Assembly: GCA_022710385.1 (NCBI GenBank)
Contig: JAKLGZ010000003.1
Span: forward strand, 1-52,334
Origin: Methanoregula sp.
GTDB lineage: Archaea; Halobacteriota; Methanomicrobia; Methanomicrobiales; Methanospirillaceae
Direction: 5' to 3'
DNA length: 52,334 nt
A program made the translations under genes and the position numbers. The notes beneath the pieces are model-generated. The model was not told the DNA's origin, did not search any database, and worked only from the letters and a program-made list of their open reading frames with translations. Below, piece after piece: positions 9,276 through 17,458 of the stretch; position 1 is the stretch's first letter; the number at the start of each line of letters is the position of its first letter.

Positions 9276-9292
9276 GCAAATCTTTAATTTGC
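9276..9292. promoter_or_regulatory. Inverted repeat at the promoter of the HTH-PAS gene
   Basis: Perfect 6-bp arms GCAAAT and ATTTGC surround CTTTA. The element centres about 32 bp before the ATG at 9316 and contains TTTAATTT, a possible TATA box. A regulator bound here would compete with TBP/TFB. Autoregulation by the adjacent HTH protein is one possibility; nothing proves it. Confidence 0.45.
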
Positions 9293-9315
9293 CCGAAATG
9301 ACATGATCGATTGCC

Positions 9316-11838
9316 ATGATCCTCGACCAGGAGAAGATCACCCGGATTAAAAAATTGCTCAAGGCCAGGCCTAAAGGCCTCACGATATCAGATATTTCTC
9401 ATAATCTGAAGATAAACCGAAATTCGGTGGCAAAATACCTGGAGATCCTCCTTATCACCGGACAGGTGGAGATGAGGATGTATGGGAATGCGAAGGTATA
9501 CTATCTCTCCCACAGGGTGCCAATATCATCGATGCTGAAGTTCGCTAACGAACTCATCCTTGTCCTGGACAGTGAATTCAAAGTCGTTGAGACCAATGAA
9601 AATTTCCTCTCTTTTTTTGGATTAAAAAAAGAAGACACCATTGGTAGCCCTATCGGTTCCTGCCCCGTAAACAGCCTTGGATCTGCAAAGATCGAAGATC
9701 TCGCAAGGGATGCGTTTGATTCAGGAGAAATAATAACAGAGACGTCATATGCCAGGGACGGCCAGACCTGCTATCTCCGGATAAAAGCGGTTCCGAGTGT
9801 TTTTGATGATGCGACCAGGGGATCAACGCTAATTTTTGAGGACATTACTGAAAAAAAGCAGTTTGAGGACCGCCTTAAACTGAGTGAAGCAAAGTTCCGG
9901 GCTATCGTTGAGGACCAGACCGAACTGGTTGGGCGTTTCGACAAGGATCTCAGGATATTGTTTGTAAACAAGGCAGCATTACAGTATTATGGGATCACAA
10001 ATGAGGATTTTAACGGGAAAAAATTTCTTGAATTTATTCATCCTGATGACAGAGCACGGGTCATTACCTGCATCGCGGGACTCTCGATCAAGAAGCCTGT
10101 TGATACCGTGGAAAACCGGGTCTTATTTCCGGACGGAACGCAGCGGTGGCTCCAATGGACGAACCGTTCCATATTCGATACCGAGGGAACTCTGATCGAA
10201 TATCAGGGAGTCGGGAGGGATATAACCGAGAGGAAGAAAGCAGAAGAAGCGCTGCTGGTAAAAGACCTTGCACTGAGCACATCAGTGAATGGCATTGCAT
10301 TAGCCAACCTTAACGGAATAGTCACCTACGCCAACAAGGCATATCAAAGTATGTTCGGTTATCAGAATGATGCAGAAGTTATTGGACATCCGATTCAAGC
10401 ATTTTCCCATGGTGATCCACAAGAGGCAGCCATAATCACCACTGTTATTGATTCTCTCATGATGAAAGGGAGTTGGTCTGGAGAGGTTACCCCCCGAAGA
10501 AGAGACGGTACCCCTTTTTATGCGTTCCTGTCTGCCTGGCTGGTAAAAGACACCTTGGGGATCCCGTTCTGCATGATGGCATCGTTCGCAGATGTGACCG
10601 ACCTTAAAAAAGCACAGGAAGAAATTCAGCTCAAGAATACCGCGATTGCGACCACCATCAACCCGATAGCAATCTTTGATGCAAACCAGCGGTTAATCTA
10701 TGCGAATGATTCGTTCATCGAAGAATTCGGCTTCCCCATGAATGAAATACGGGGCAAGCAGCCACGGGATATTTTCGCTCAATTCGAAGCGGTCTCTCCA
10801 CCTCTCGATGAGGTAGAGAGGTCCCTGTCAGATGAAGGGAGATGGAAAGGTGAGATGGTGGTGAGAAAGAAGGATGGAAGCATGATGTATCTTGAGGGAT
10901 CGATCCGGACAACGGTAAATGGAGAAGGGATTCTCCTGTACATGCTCGCTTCCTTCGTCAATATTACTGACCATAAAGAGGCAGAAACTGCCCTCAGGAG
11001 TTCCCGGCAGAAGCTCGAGGAGACAATCGAATTTATGCCTGATCCTACCTTCATCATCGACCGGAATCACCGGATCATTGCATGGAACCGAGCACTCGAG
11101 CTGCTTTCAGGAGTAAAACGAGAGGAAGTGCTAGGCCGAGAGGATTTCCAGAAAGCATTCTCATTTTTGAAAGGATCACGCCCGGTCCTTGTCGACCTTC
11201 TGGATCTGCCACCCCATGAGATTGCACGAAATTACCCCTCGGTCCGGAGATTCGGTGATAGCATCTATGTTGAGGCTTTTATCCCTAATATAAATGGAGG
11301 AAAGGGATCATTTCTCTGGGGCAAAGCATCAGCGCTTGTCGATAACGAAGGGCACCGTATAGGCGCAATTGAATCGATCCGGGACATCTCGGCATGGAAA
11401 CGTGCCCGCGAGTCCCTTAAAAATGCCGAAACGAGGGAGCCGATCGATACGATGCCATTCCTGGGTGAAGGGAATAATATGCAGGAAAAATCGATAGCAA
11501 GAGAGGAACTTGAGTCCATCCTCAATCTCGTTGATGAAGCAATTCTTGTTCTCGATTCATCAGGCATCGTCCGGTGGGCAAATGAAAATTTTATCAAAAT
11601 CGTTGAAGGTGAGCGGGAGTTTGTCCTCGGGGCTCATGTATCGATCTTTTTCCCTGGCTTCGAACAGCAGATCCTTGGGGAATATGATGCCATACCGGAG
11701 AACAACAATCTCCTCGTTCACCTTATGCCCCTTACCACGCACAAGGTACTCCCGGTAAAGGTGCGAACGGTCGGACTTCAGGGAACAGATGGAAAAATTC
11801 TCATCCTGCAGCAAGAGACTCCGCTATCCTATGCCTGA
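9316..11838 (+). CDS. HTH regulator with about six PAS domains
   Basis: Cytosolic protein of 840 aa. Residues 1-65 form a winged helix-turn-helix (ITRIKKLLKARPKGLTISD, then NRNSVAKYLEILLITGQVE). PAS-like segments follow, beginning near ISSMLKFANELIL, AKFRAIVEDQTEL, KDLALSTSVNGIA, NTAIATTINPIAI, LEETIEFMPDPTF and ESILNLVDEAIL. No kinase, cyclase or other output domain follows, so DNA binding is the only visible output and the protein is best read as a multi-sensor one-component regulator. No transmembrane helix is seen. It is divergent from the kinase/receiver pair and shares a related PAS with that kinase. Which signal the PAS domains sense cannot be told from sequence. Confidence 0.9.
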   Translation: MILDQEKITRIKKLLKARPKGLTISDISHNLKINRNSVAKYLEILLITGQVEMRMYGNAKVYYLSHRVPISSMLKFANELILVLDSEFKVVETNENFLSFFGLKKEDTIGSPIGSCPVNSLGSAKIEDLARDAFDSGEIITETSYARDGQTCYLRIKAVPSVFDDATRGSTLIFEDITEKKQFEDRLKLSEAKFRAIVEDQTELVGRFDKDLRILFVNKAALQYYGITNEDFNGKKFLEFIHPDDRARVITCIAGLSIKKPVDTVENRVLFPDGTQRWLQWTNRSIFDTEGTLIEYQGVGRDITERKKAEEALLVKDLALSTSVNGIALANLNGIVTYANKAYQSMFGYQNDAEVIGHPIQAFSHGDPQEAAIITTVIDSLMMKGSWSGEVTPRRRDGTPFYAFLSAWLVKDTLGIPFCMMASFADVTDLKKAQEEIQLKNTAIATTINPIAIFDANQRLIYANDSFIEEFGFPMNEIRGKQPRDIFAQFEAVSPPLDEVERSLSDEGRWKGEMVVRKKDGSMMYLEGSIRTTVNGEGILLYMLASFVNITDHKEAETALRSSRQKLEETIEFMPDPTFIIDRNHRIIAWNRALELLSGVKREEVLGREDFQKAFSFLKGSRPVLVDLLDLPPHEIARNYPSVRRFGDSIYVEAFIPNINGGKGSFLWGKASALVDNEGHRIGAIESIRDISAWKRARESLKNAETREPIDTMPFLGEGNNMQEKSIAREELESILNLVDEAILVLDSSGIVRWANENFIKIVEGEREFVLGAHVSIFFPGFEQQILGEYDAIPENNNLLVHLMPLTTHKVLPVKVRTVGLQGTDGKILILQQETPLSYA

Positions 11839-11852
11839 TAACATGCAATACT

Positions 11853-11879
11853 ACCATTTCAGCCCCGAGTGCAAATGGT
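11853..11879 (+). other. Hairpin just after the HTH-PAS gene
   Basis: Perfect 7-bp arms ACCATTT and AAATGGT flank a 13-nt loop, starting 15 bp after the stop codon. No T-run follows directly. A second hairpin with a T-run lies 35 bp further on, so this may be part of a bipartite 3' end. Confidence 0.45.
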
Positions 11880-11913
11880 AAGTCCGAATAATTCTAGGTG
11901 CTACTCCTATCTT

Positions 11914-11936
11914 ACCTGACTATGATCAGGTTTTTT
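11914..11936 (+). terminator. Intrinsic-type terminator of the HTH-PAS gene
   Basis: A 6-bp stem (ACCTGA / TCAGGT) with a 6-nt loop is followed immediately by six T. It lies about 75 bp after the stop codon at 11838 on the same strand. Confidence 0.6.
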
Positions 11937-12021
11937 CCGGAAATTATTGTATACACATTCTGGGTATCATAAGAAGTGAACCCGGTTGAGAGGTGCGATA
12001 CGATTGCCGGTTGGAAGAGGA

Positions 12022-12513
12022 TTAAAGAAACATCTTCTGTATCGCGATTATCTCGGTACTGTCACCCGCCCTTGCATACAACGAGAGCGGTTCTTCATTC
12101 AGTTCGAGAAAACGAGGCCCCCAGTTCTGGCTTTCAAGTACCACCCTGGCCTGCTCGCGCTCCCCGAGGATGAAAAGGGCGGCTCCAAATGCCTCGACCG
12201 AAGTGAGACGGTACGGCCTTCCGAAATTTACCGGGTTTGCTGCCACGAGGAACGGGAGGGCACGCCTCTTTCTCCAGGAACTGACCGCGCCTGTATCGAG
12301 CACTTCCCATGAACAATCAAGAGCAGTCAGCGATCGGGCGGGACGATCAGCAGGTGAAAGTGCCTGGGGTGCAGTGGGATCAAGAAGGATGGTGTTTCTC
12401 GGTATGTGTGAGATTTTGGAGAGTACCCGTACCAGGCCTGAACGTTCCAGCCGTTTCACGGTGCATTTTTTTGGATCGCAGCTGTTGTCCCGGAAGGCGT
12501 AGAGTGGGATCAT
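12022..12513 (-). CDS. tsr3: Tsr3, 18S/16S rRNA aminocarboxypropyltransferase (DUF367)
   Basis: Protein of 163 aa of the Tsr3 family, a SPOUT-fold enzyme that moves the aminocarboxypropyl group of S-adenosylmethionine onto a hypermodified uridine of small-subunit rRNA. The N-terminus carries the family motif CDPKKCT (residues 12-18). The core has ILLDPTAPQALSPAD, LDCSWEVL and the conserved FLVAANPVNFGRPYRLTSVE, with EAFGAALFILG following. Length matches archaeal members. The start at 12513 is only 21 bp from the start of the divergent fusion gene at 12535, so both promoters must overlap each other's 5' end. Confidence 0.93.
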   Translation of the reverse strand: MIPLYAFRDNSCDPKKCTVKRLERSGLVRVLSKISHIPRNTILLDPTAPQALSPADRPARSLTALDCSWEVLDTGAVSSWRKRRALPFLVAANPVNFGRPYRLTSVEAFGAALFILGEREQARVVLESQNWGPRFLELNEEPLSLYARAGDSTEIIAIQKMFL

Positions 12514-12534
12514 CTATCATCTTTCCATCCCCAC

Positions 12535-13407
12535 ATGGTATCAATGTACGTAATGGTCTCTCCTTGCATTCTTCACCCACAACTGCGTGCGAAAGGGATC
12601 ACCCGAGACAAGGACCTGGAATGGTTCTCCCGTGCCATCCAAAGATGTTATCAGTATGGTATTGAGGTAGTACCCCTCCCCTGCCCTGAGACTCTCTATC
12701 TCGGCTATGAACGTGAACCAGGGGTGTTTCTTGACCGTCTGGATACAAAAGAATTTGCTGATCTTCTTGATTTGCTCGAAGAGAAGGTCAGGGAAATTAT
12801 ATCGAAACGAGGCCCTCCCCTCTGCATCGTGGGGGTCAACTCCTCTCCAGCATGTGGGGTGAATACGACCTGGTACGGCCCCCGCGGATCCCCTGATGCC
12901 AGGAGACGGGAGAGGGGTGCATTTCTCTCCCGGTTCCCCGATCTCCCTGCAATAGACGTATCAGATTTTTCCCGGTACCGTGTATATCTTGCAGCCCCGT
13001 TGTTCTCTTTGGCAGAACGGAGGTATAACATTCAGCTTGCAGATCTGCTCCGTAGGAATTGTTATGAAGTCTACCTCCCGCAGGATTCAGGGGATGATTC
13101 ACATAAAAGGGAGAGGGATGCACACAAGGCCATATTCGGGCAGAATCTTGCCGCTCTTGACAGCTCCGATGTTGTGGTCGCGATCATTGACGGACCGGAT
13201 GCAGATTCTGGTACCGCGTGGGAGATAGGGTATGCATTTTCGAAAGGGATCCCCGTTATCTCACTCCGGACCGATTTTCGTAAAGCTGGGTACCATGAGG
13301 ATGTGAACCTCATGCTCGAGCATTCCTCAACCGTTGTTCATTCGGAGGAAGGGTTGGTAGCTGCGCTTCTTTTTCCGGGAGGATTTCAGGCTGCACATAA
13401 ATGCTGA
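12535..13407 (+). CDS. TudS-like desulfidase fused to nucleoside 2-deoxyribosyltransferase-like domain
   Basis: Two-domain protein of 290 aa. Residues about 1-120 resemble the TudS-related putative desulfidases (VSPCILHP, VVPLPCPETLYLG, NSSPACGVNTTWYG). Cys11, Cys50 and Cys107 match the three cysteines that hold the [4Fe-4S] cluster in TudS enzymes, which remove sulfur from thiouracil. Residues about 148-275 resemble nucleoside 2-deoxyribosyltransferases: YRVYLAAPLFSLAER, SSDVVVAIIDGPDADSG and TAWEIGYAFSKGIPV, with Glu230 where the catalytic glutamate is expected. I infer a role in breaking down or salvaging thiolated nucleosides or bases. The start is uncertain: in-frame ATGs at 12544 and 12553 are equally possible, and 12553 gives MVSPCILHP. 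A non-enzymatic sensor is an alternative. Confidence 0.75.
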   Translation: MVSMYVMVSPCILHPQLRAKGITRDKDLEWFSRAIQRCYQYGIEVVPLPCPETLYLGYEREPGVFLDRLDTKEFADLLDLLEEKVREIISKRGPPLCIVGVNSSPACGVNTTWYGPRGSPDARRRERGAFLSRFPDLPAIDVSDFSRYRVYLAAPLFSLAERRYNIQLADLLRRNCYEVYLPQDSGDDSHKRERDAHKAIFGQNLAALDSSDVVVAIIDGPDADSGTAWEIGYAFSKGIPVISLRTDFRKAGYHEDVNLMLEHSSTVVHSEEGLVAALLFPGGFQAAHKC

Positions 13408-13435
13408 TATTATGAGCGGTCAGATAAGTTAGGAG

Positions 13436-14398
13436 ATGTCCAATCTCACGGTAGCGGTTATTGGTCCGGAAGGGTATGCCCAAGACCTCGGAAAGAAAGG
13501 AACCAGTTCCGACATCACTTTTTACAACCTGAAAAAAGGCGACAACACTATCACGTTTCTCGAACCAGCACGATATCCGGAACGGCTCGCCTCCCTCTTC
13601 TTCTCGGTCAGCATGGCCGCACGGGCAATCCTTGTCGTTGACGAGATCAATGCTGCATTTGGAGAATGTCTGATCATGCTGGATTGTGCGGGCATACGGA
13701 AAGGTATCCTTGTCCTCCGGAATTATATTACGCCCGAACAGATTGCTCCGCTGATCCAAGGAACTGTTGTCGAACACTACCGCCTGTTGCCTGATGACCG
13801 GATGAGGATACGGGAAGAACTCATTGCCGAAATCGAAGCAGTGAAAGAACCTGATCAGATCAGGGACCATGGAGCAGTCCCGGTCGATCACTTCTTCAAT
13901 GTGAAAGGTATCGGAGTGGTTGTCCTTGGGGAGGTAATCGGCGGGCGTATCTGCCGCCATGAAACACTTAGGGTTCACCCGACAAAAAAGACCGCCCTCG
14001 TCCGTTCCATCCAGAAGCATGATGATGATGCGGAATATGCGATCCCTGGTGATCGGGTCGGTCTTGCCTTAAAAGGGATAGAGACAGAGGATCTGGACCG
14101 CGGATATGTCCTTTCTGCAAGCACTGATATCACCTCTTCTTCTCTGATCAACGGCAGGGCAAACCTTGTCAGATACTGGCCTTCACCGCTCAAAGAGGGG
14201 ATGGTGCTCCATGCCGGACTTTGGATGCAGTTCATCCCTGCAAGGATCGCATTTGTAGACAATTCGGGCGACTGGAAAAAACCAGTTATCACGCTGCGTA
14301 CGGAGTCCGAGCTTGTCTACCGGCCGGGGGCACGTGTGATCCTGCACTACCTGGAGGGAGGAAAACTACGGGTAGCAGGGACGATCGTCCTTGAATAA
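13436..14398 (+). CDS. Archaeal SelB-like protein (aSelBL), pseudo-GTPase
   Basis: Protein of 320 aa with the layout of a translational GTPase of the EF1A/SelB group: a G-like domain (about 1-135), then beta-barrel domain 2 (VPVDHFFNVKGIGVVVLGEV, HPTKKTALVRSIQKHDDD, PGDRVGLALKGIE) and domain 3. The GTPase motifs are gone: the P-loop position reads IGPEGYAQDLGKKG, DxxGH is replaced by LEPARYPER, and NKxD by NYITPEQ. This fits the aSelBL family, SelB-related archaeal proteins with degraded nucleotide sites and unknown function. It follows the TudS-NDT fusion by 28 bp on the same strand. An AGGAG sequence abuts the ATG directly, which is too close for a normal ribosome-binding site. Confidence 0.82.
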   Translation: MSNLTVAVIGPEGYAQDLGKKGTSSDITFYNLKKGDNTITFLEPARYPERLASLFFSVSMAARAILVVDEINAAFGECLIMLDCAGIRKGILVLRNYITPEQIAPLIQGTVVEHYRLLPDDRMRIREELIAEIEAVKEPDQIRDHGAVPVDHFFNVKGIGVVVLGEVIGGRICRHETLRVHPTKKTALVRSIQKHDDDAEYAIPGDRVGLALKGIETEDLDRGYVLSASTDITSSSLINGRANLVRYWPSPLKEGMVLHAGLWMQFIPARIAFVDNSGDWKKPVITLRTESELVYRPGARVILHYLEGGKLRVAGTIVLE

Positions 14399-14462
14399 CG
14401 CCATGGTCCCTTTTTCCACACAATACTTTAAACACTGATTGCTCATCTCTATAATCGATAGA

Positions 14463-15035
14463 ATGGCATGGGAAAGTCTCACTCCATGGATCATCGGAGG
14501 GCTGATTCTCGTCCTCCTGATCGGTTTTGTCCTCTACTTTATCGGGATTTACAACCGGTTTTTCAGCCTGAAAAATTCGTCGGAGGCCACGCTTGGCCAG
14601 ATCAGGGTTGCGATGAAGAAACGGCTGGATATGATCGAGCAGCTGCTGGGCTCGGTGAAGAGCTATGCACAGTTTGAACGGGAGGTCTTTGAAAAGGTCA
14701 CTGCCATGCGGGCGCGGGTCGGGAGTGCAGGTCCAGGTGATCTCAACGAGATCGAACGCGAGTCGCGATCCGTTCTCGGGAGGCTCTTTGCTGTAGCTGA
14801 GAATTATCCGGATCTCAAGACCAGCACGACCGTGATGAACCTGATGGACGCAGTACGGGAGGTGGAAGAGGAGATAGCGCGGCAGCGATACACCTACAAC
14901 AACATCTCGCAGCAGTACAATACCCTGGTGGATGTCATCCCCTCCAACTTCATCGCACGCATCCTCGGTCTCGGAAAACTCGCCTACCTCGAGTTTGAAG
15001 AGGCAATAGCGACCCCGCCAAAGATCGAGTTCTAG
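14463..15035 (+). CDS. lemA: LemA family protein
   Basis: Membrane-anchored protein of 190 aa. One N-terminal TM helix (residues about 9-31, IIGGLILVLLIGFVLYFIG) is followed by the LemA helical bundle: IYNRFFSLKNSSEATLGQI, VAMKKRLDMIEQLLGSV, NYPDLKTSTTVMNLMD and YNTLVDVIPSNFIARILG. The sequence YNTLVDVIPSNFIA corresponds to the usual LemA motif YN..i..fP. The frame opens at a TTG at 14439, but the ATG at 14463 is preferred because the TM helix follows directly. A TATA-like CTTTAAAC at 14425-14432 lies about 33 bp upstream. The next gene, DUF2207, is 16 bp away; LemA and DUF2207 genes are commonly adjacent. Function unknown. Confidence 0.93.
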   Translation: MAWESLTPWIIGGLILVLLIGFVLYFIGIYNRFFSLKNSSEATLGQIRVAMKKRLDMIEQLLGSVKSYAQFEREVFEKVTAMRARVGSAGPGDLNEIERESRSVLGRLFAVAENYPDLKTSTTVMNLMDAVREVEEEIARQRYTYNNISQQYNTLVDVIPSNFIARILGLGKLAYLEFEEAIATPPKIEF

Positions 15036-15051
15036 AGAGCGAGGAATCCCT

Positions 15052-16869
15052 TTGGACGAGAAACGACAGATTGCAATCCTCATTGCGGTCGCATTCGGCA
15101 TTGTGGTAGGAGCCTGTATCCTTGCCCTGGCCGTCCCGATGGTGACTGAAGGCGATCTGGTCATTGCCGATTACCAGGCTACGCTGTACCGTGATGGCAC
15201 TTTCAACGAGACCTACCTCTATGAAGTGGAGGCTCCCGGACAGTACCGGATGCTCTACCGTTACTGGGATGATCCGCTCGCTCTCGGACCACTCAATGTT
15301 CCTTTCATTGAGCTGAAAGGGATGGAGGTCCCGCCTCCAGCAATCGGATACGTCAAAGAATACGACGGCATGGTCAGTATTTACAACGGGGATTTCGAGG
15401 GGTATACCGAATTTATCGGATACCTTGCCGAAAGAAACGAAGTGGGCATCTTCGAACCTTCCTATTTCTCTACGGGCATCTATGAGGTGAACTACAGCTA
15501 CTTGCTTCACCCGCCCCTGGAATATGATACGTCATCTGCCCATCTCAACCTCAAACTGGTTGGCGATCAGCACATCTCCTTCCGTGAGGTCACCATCCGG
15601 GTTCCGTCTGACCTGGTCGAGAGCGTATACCCCCATCCCCCCTCTCTCACGGTCAGGGAGGATGGAGCGTGGATCGTTATATCCGGAAGCGTTCCTGCGG
15701 ATGAAGTGATAGGAGTCGAGATGCTCCTTTCGATGGACGCGCTCGAATCGATCCCGGGATTCCCTGTGTTCACCGAGGATGTTGTAGAGAGAACCGCGGA
15801 TGCCAATCCCTGGTATGCCATCCTTCCCATCCTCTTAGCAAAACTCCTCCTCATTCTCGGATTTGCGGGAGCAATCATCACACCCTTCTTCCTCCTTTAT
15901 GTATACTATCGATACGGGAGGGAGCAGGAGTTCACCGTCCCGGAATACCTGAGTACCATCCCCAATCCCACCATGAAGCCATGGGAAGTGAATCTCCTCT
16001 TCAAAGGCGATGCCACGGTTTTCGACGAGGATGGCTATTATGCGACCCTCATCGATATGCACAGGAAAAAAATGATCACGATAATAGAGGACGGCTGGGG
16101 GAACGTCCGGGTATCCTTACACGCAAAAGAGTCAGAAGATCCTTACGAACAGAGCGTCCTGACGTTTCTTGGGGAGATCGCATCGGATGGCATCGTGAAC
16201 TCGGCGAATCTCGAGATCCTGGCATCGAAGGCAAAGAGCGACCAGGCAGCCGAACGAAAGATGCTGAAATACCAGAAGAATCTGGCAGCTCTCGTAAGGC
16301 GATCGGATCCATCCTTGATCTCACATTATGTCGTGGACGGGAGAGAGCACATCTTCCCCGCCCTCTTTGCAGGGATCGTCTTCTGTGTCCTGTCATTTAT
16401 ACTGATCCTTATTGCAGGAATCCTTGCCTACCTGATCATCCCTGCGATCATCCTTTTTGGGTCGGTCATTGTCCAGTCCGGGGTGGCACTGGCATTTCCA
16501 TCGACCCTTTTCGGGTACTGGAAGGGTGATTCCTACAAGGAAAAGCTCGAATGGGATGCGTTTGCAAAATTTTTATCGGATCTCGCAATGCTCAGAAAAT
16601 ACGCTCCTGCTGATATCTCTATGTGGGGGACATGGCTGGTATATGGAACGGCTCTTGGTGTCGGGGACCGTGTCGAGAAAGCAATGAAAGAGCTGAATAT
16701 TTCGATCCCAGAAACGATAGCGCCAGCTACCGGGGCAAGGAGTGCATTTCTCCCAGTCCTTTACTTTTCACCCCCCTCAAGAGGTGGTGGGGGGAGTTCC
16801 GGTGGTTTTGGCGGCGGCAGTTTTGGCGGCGGAGGAGGCTTTGGGGGTGGTGGCGTCGGGGGGAGGTAA
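15052..16869 (+). CDS. DUF2207 domain membrane protein with Gly-rich tail
   Basis: Membrane protein of 605 aa in an operon with lemA. An N-terminal TM helix or signal anchor (about 6-29) leads into an external DUF2207 beta-rich region (GDLVIADYQATLYRDGTFNE onward). TM segments follow at about 245-285 and 425-475. Between them a cytosolic part carries the winged-helix-like segment MKPWEVNLLFKG, YYATLIDMHRKKMITI. The C-terminus is a glycine-rich tail with repeated GGGSFGGGGG, typical of the family. The start is a TTG at 15052 preceded by GAGCGAGGAA; no nearer ATG precedes the TM helix. Function unknown; envelope or secretion-related roles have been proposed for LemA/DUF2207 pairs. Confidence 0.88.
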   Translation: MDEKRQIAILIAVAFGIVVGACILALAVPMVTEGDLVIADYQATLYRDGTFNETYLYEVEAPGQYRMLYRYWDDPLALGPLNVPFIELKGMEVPPPAIGYVKEYDGMVSIYNGDFEGYTEFIGYLAERNEVGIFEPSYFSTGIYEVNYSYLLHPPLEYDTSSAHLNLKLVGDQHISFREVTIRVPSDLVESVYPHPPSLTVREDGAWIVISGSVPADEVIGVEMLLSMDALESIPGFPVFTEDVVERTADANPWYAILPILLAKLLLILGFAGAIITPFFLLYVYYRYGREQEFTVPEYLSTIPNPTMKPWEVNLLFKGDATVFDEDGYYATLIDMHRKKMITIIEDGWGNVRVSLHAKESEDPYEQSVLTFLGEIASDGIVNSANLEILASKAKSDQAAERKMLKYQKNLAALVRRSDPSLISHYVVDGREHIFPALFAGIVFCVLSFILILIAGILAYLIIPAIILFGSVIVQSGVALAFPSTLFGYWKGDSYKEKLEWDAFAKFLSDLAMLRKYAPADISMWGTWLVYGTALGVGDRVEKAMKELNISIPETIAPATGARSAFLPVLYFSPPSRGGGGSSGGFGGGSFGGGGGFGGGGVGGR

Positions 16870-17008
16870 CAGGTGCGGTTCCCTTTGCCCCGCTATTCTG
16901 TTGGCGGATTTGGGTATATCCGTTGGCAGAGCATACTGGTACCCGACCTCCATGAATGACATGTTTATTCCGGCAGGGCACTGTACAGGTACCTTATGGG
17001 GAGCTATC

Positions 17009-17458
17009 ATGCAGTATACTGAAGGGGAGCTGGGCAGGGTGTTTCAGGTCCGAATAGACGATGGGGAGGATCTTCTTGACACCCTCCAGGTGTTTGTCAG
17101 GGAGAAGGAGATCCGGTGCGGTTTTGCCCAGTTCATCGGTGCTTTAAAAGGAGGGAGAATTGTCACCGGGCCAAAAGAACTGGTCCTCCCCCCCGATCCT
17201 TCATTCGAGACCTATCAGAATGGCTGGGAGGTGTTTGGGTACGCCTCGATAACACCAGGACCGGAGCGAGCCCATCTTCATTACCATGCATCGGTCGGAA
17301 AGAACCGGGAGGTAATGACCGGGTGCCTCCGGGAACAGGCTACGGTGTATATCATTGTTGAGGTGTTGATCATTGAGATACTGGGAAGTACAGTCAGCCG
17401 GAAGAGGGATAGGGTGACAGGGATGGAACTTCCCTTTTTCGGAGATCCTGGCAAGTGA
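17009..17458 (+). CDS. PPC/DUF296 domain protein
   Basis: Protein of 149 aa consisting of one PPC (DUF296) domain, the fold found in plant AT-hook proteins and in stand-alone prokaryotic proteins. It starts MQYTEGELGRVFQVRIDDGE, continues with the core CGFAQFIGALKGGRIVTGP, and has HLHYHASVGKNREVMTGCLRE, which supplies the conserved histidines of the prokaryotic metal-binding form. No AT-hook is present. The frame extends upstream to 16742 through low-complexity sequence, but family members start at MQY-like residues and GGGGAGC precedes this ATG. The stop overlaps the GTG start of the radical SAM gene (GTGA), so the two are probably co-translated. Function unknown. Confidence 0.85.
   Translation: MQYTEGELGRVFQVRIDDGEDLLDTLQVFVREKEIRCGFAQFIGALKGGRIVTGPKELVLPPDPSFETYQNGWEVFGYASITPGPERAHLHYHASVGKNREVMTGCLREQATVYIIVEVLIIEILGSTVSRKRDRVTGMELPFFGDPGK

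Noticed and set aside
14289-15164. 291-codon minus-strand frame across lemA
   Set aside because: Antisense to the LemA domain and spans two real genes; no family features.
16780-16868. G-rich repeats at the end of the DUF2207 gene as a DNA repeat
   Set aside because: They encode the glycine-rich tail that is normal for this family.
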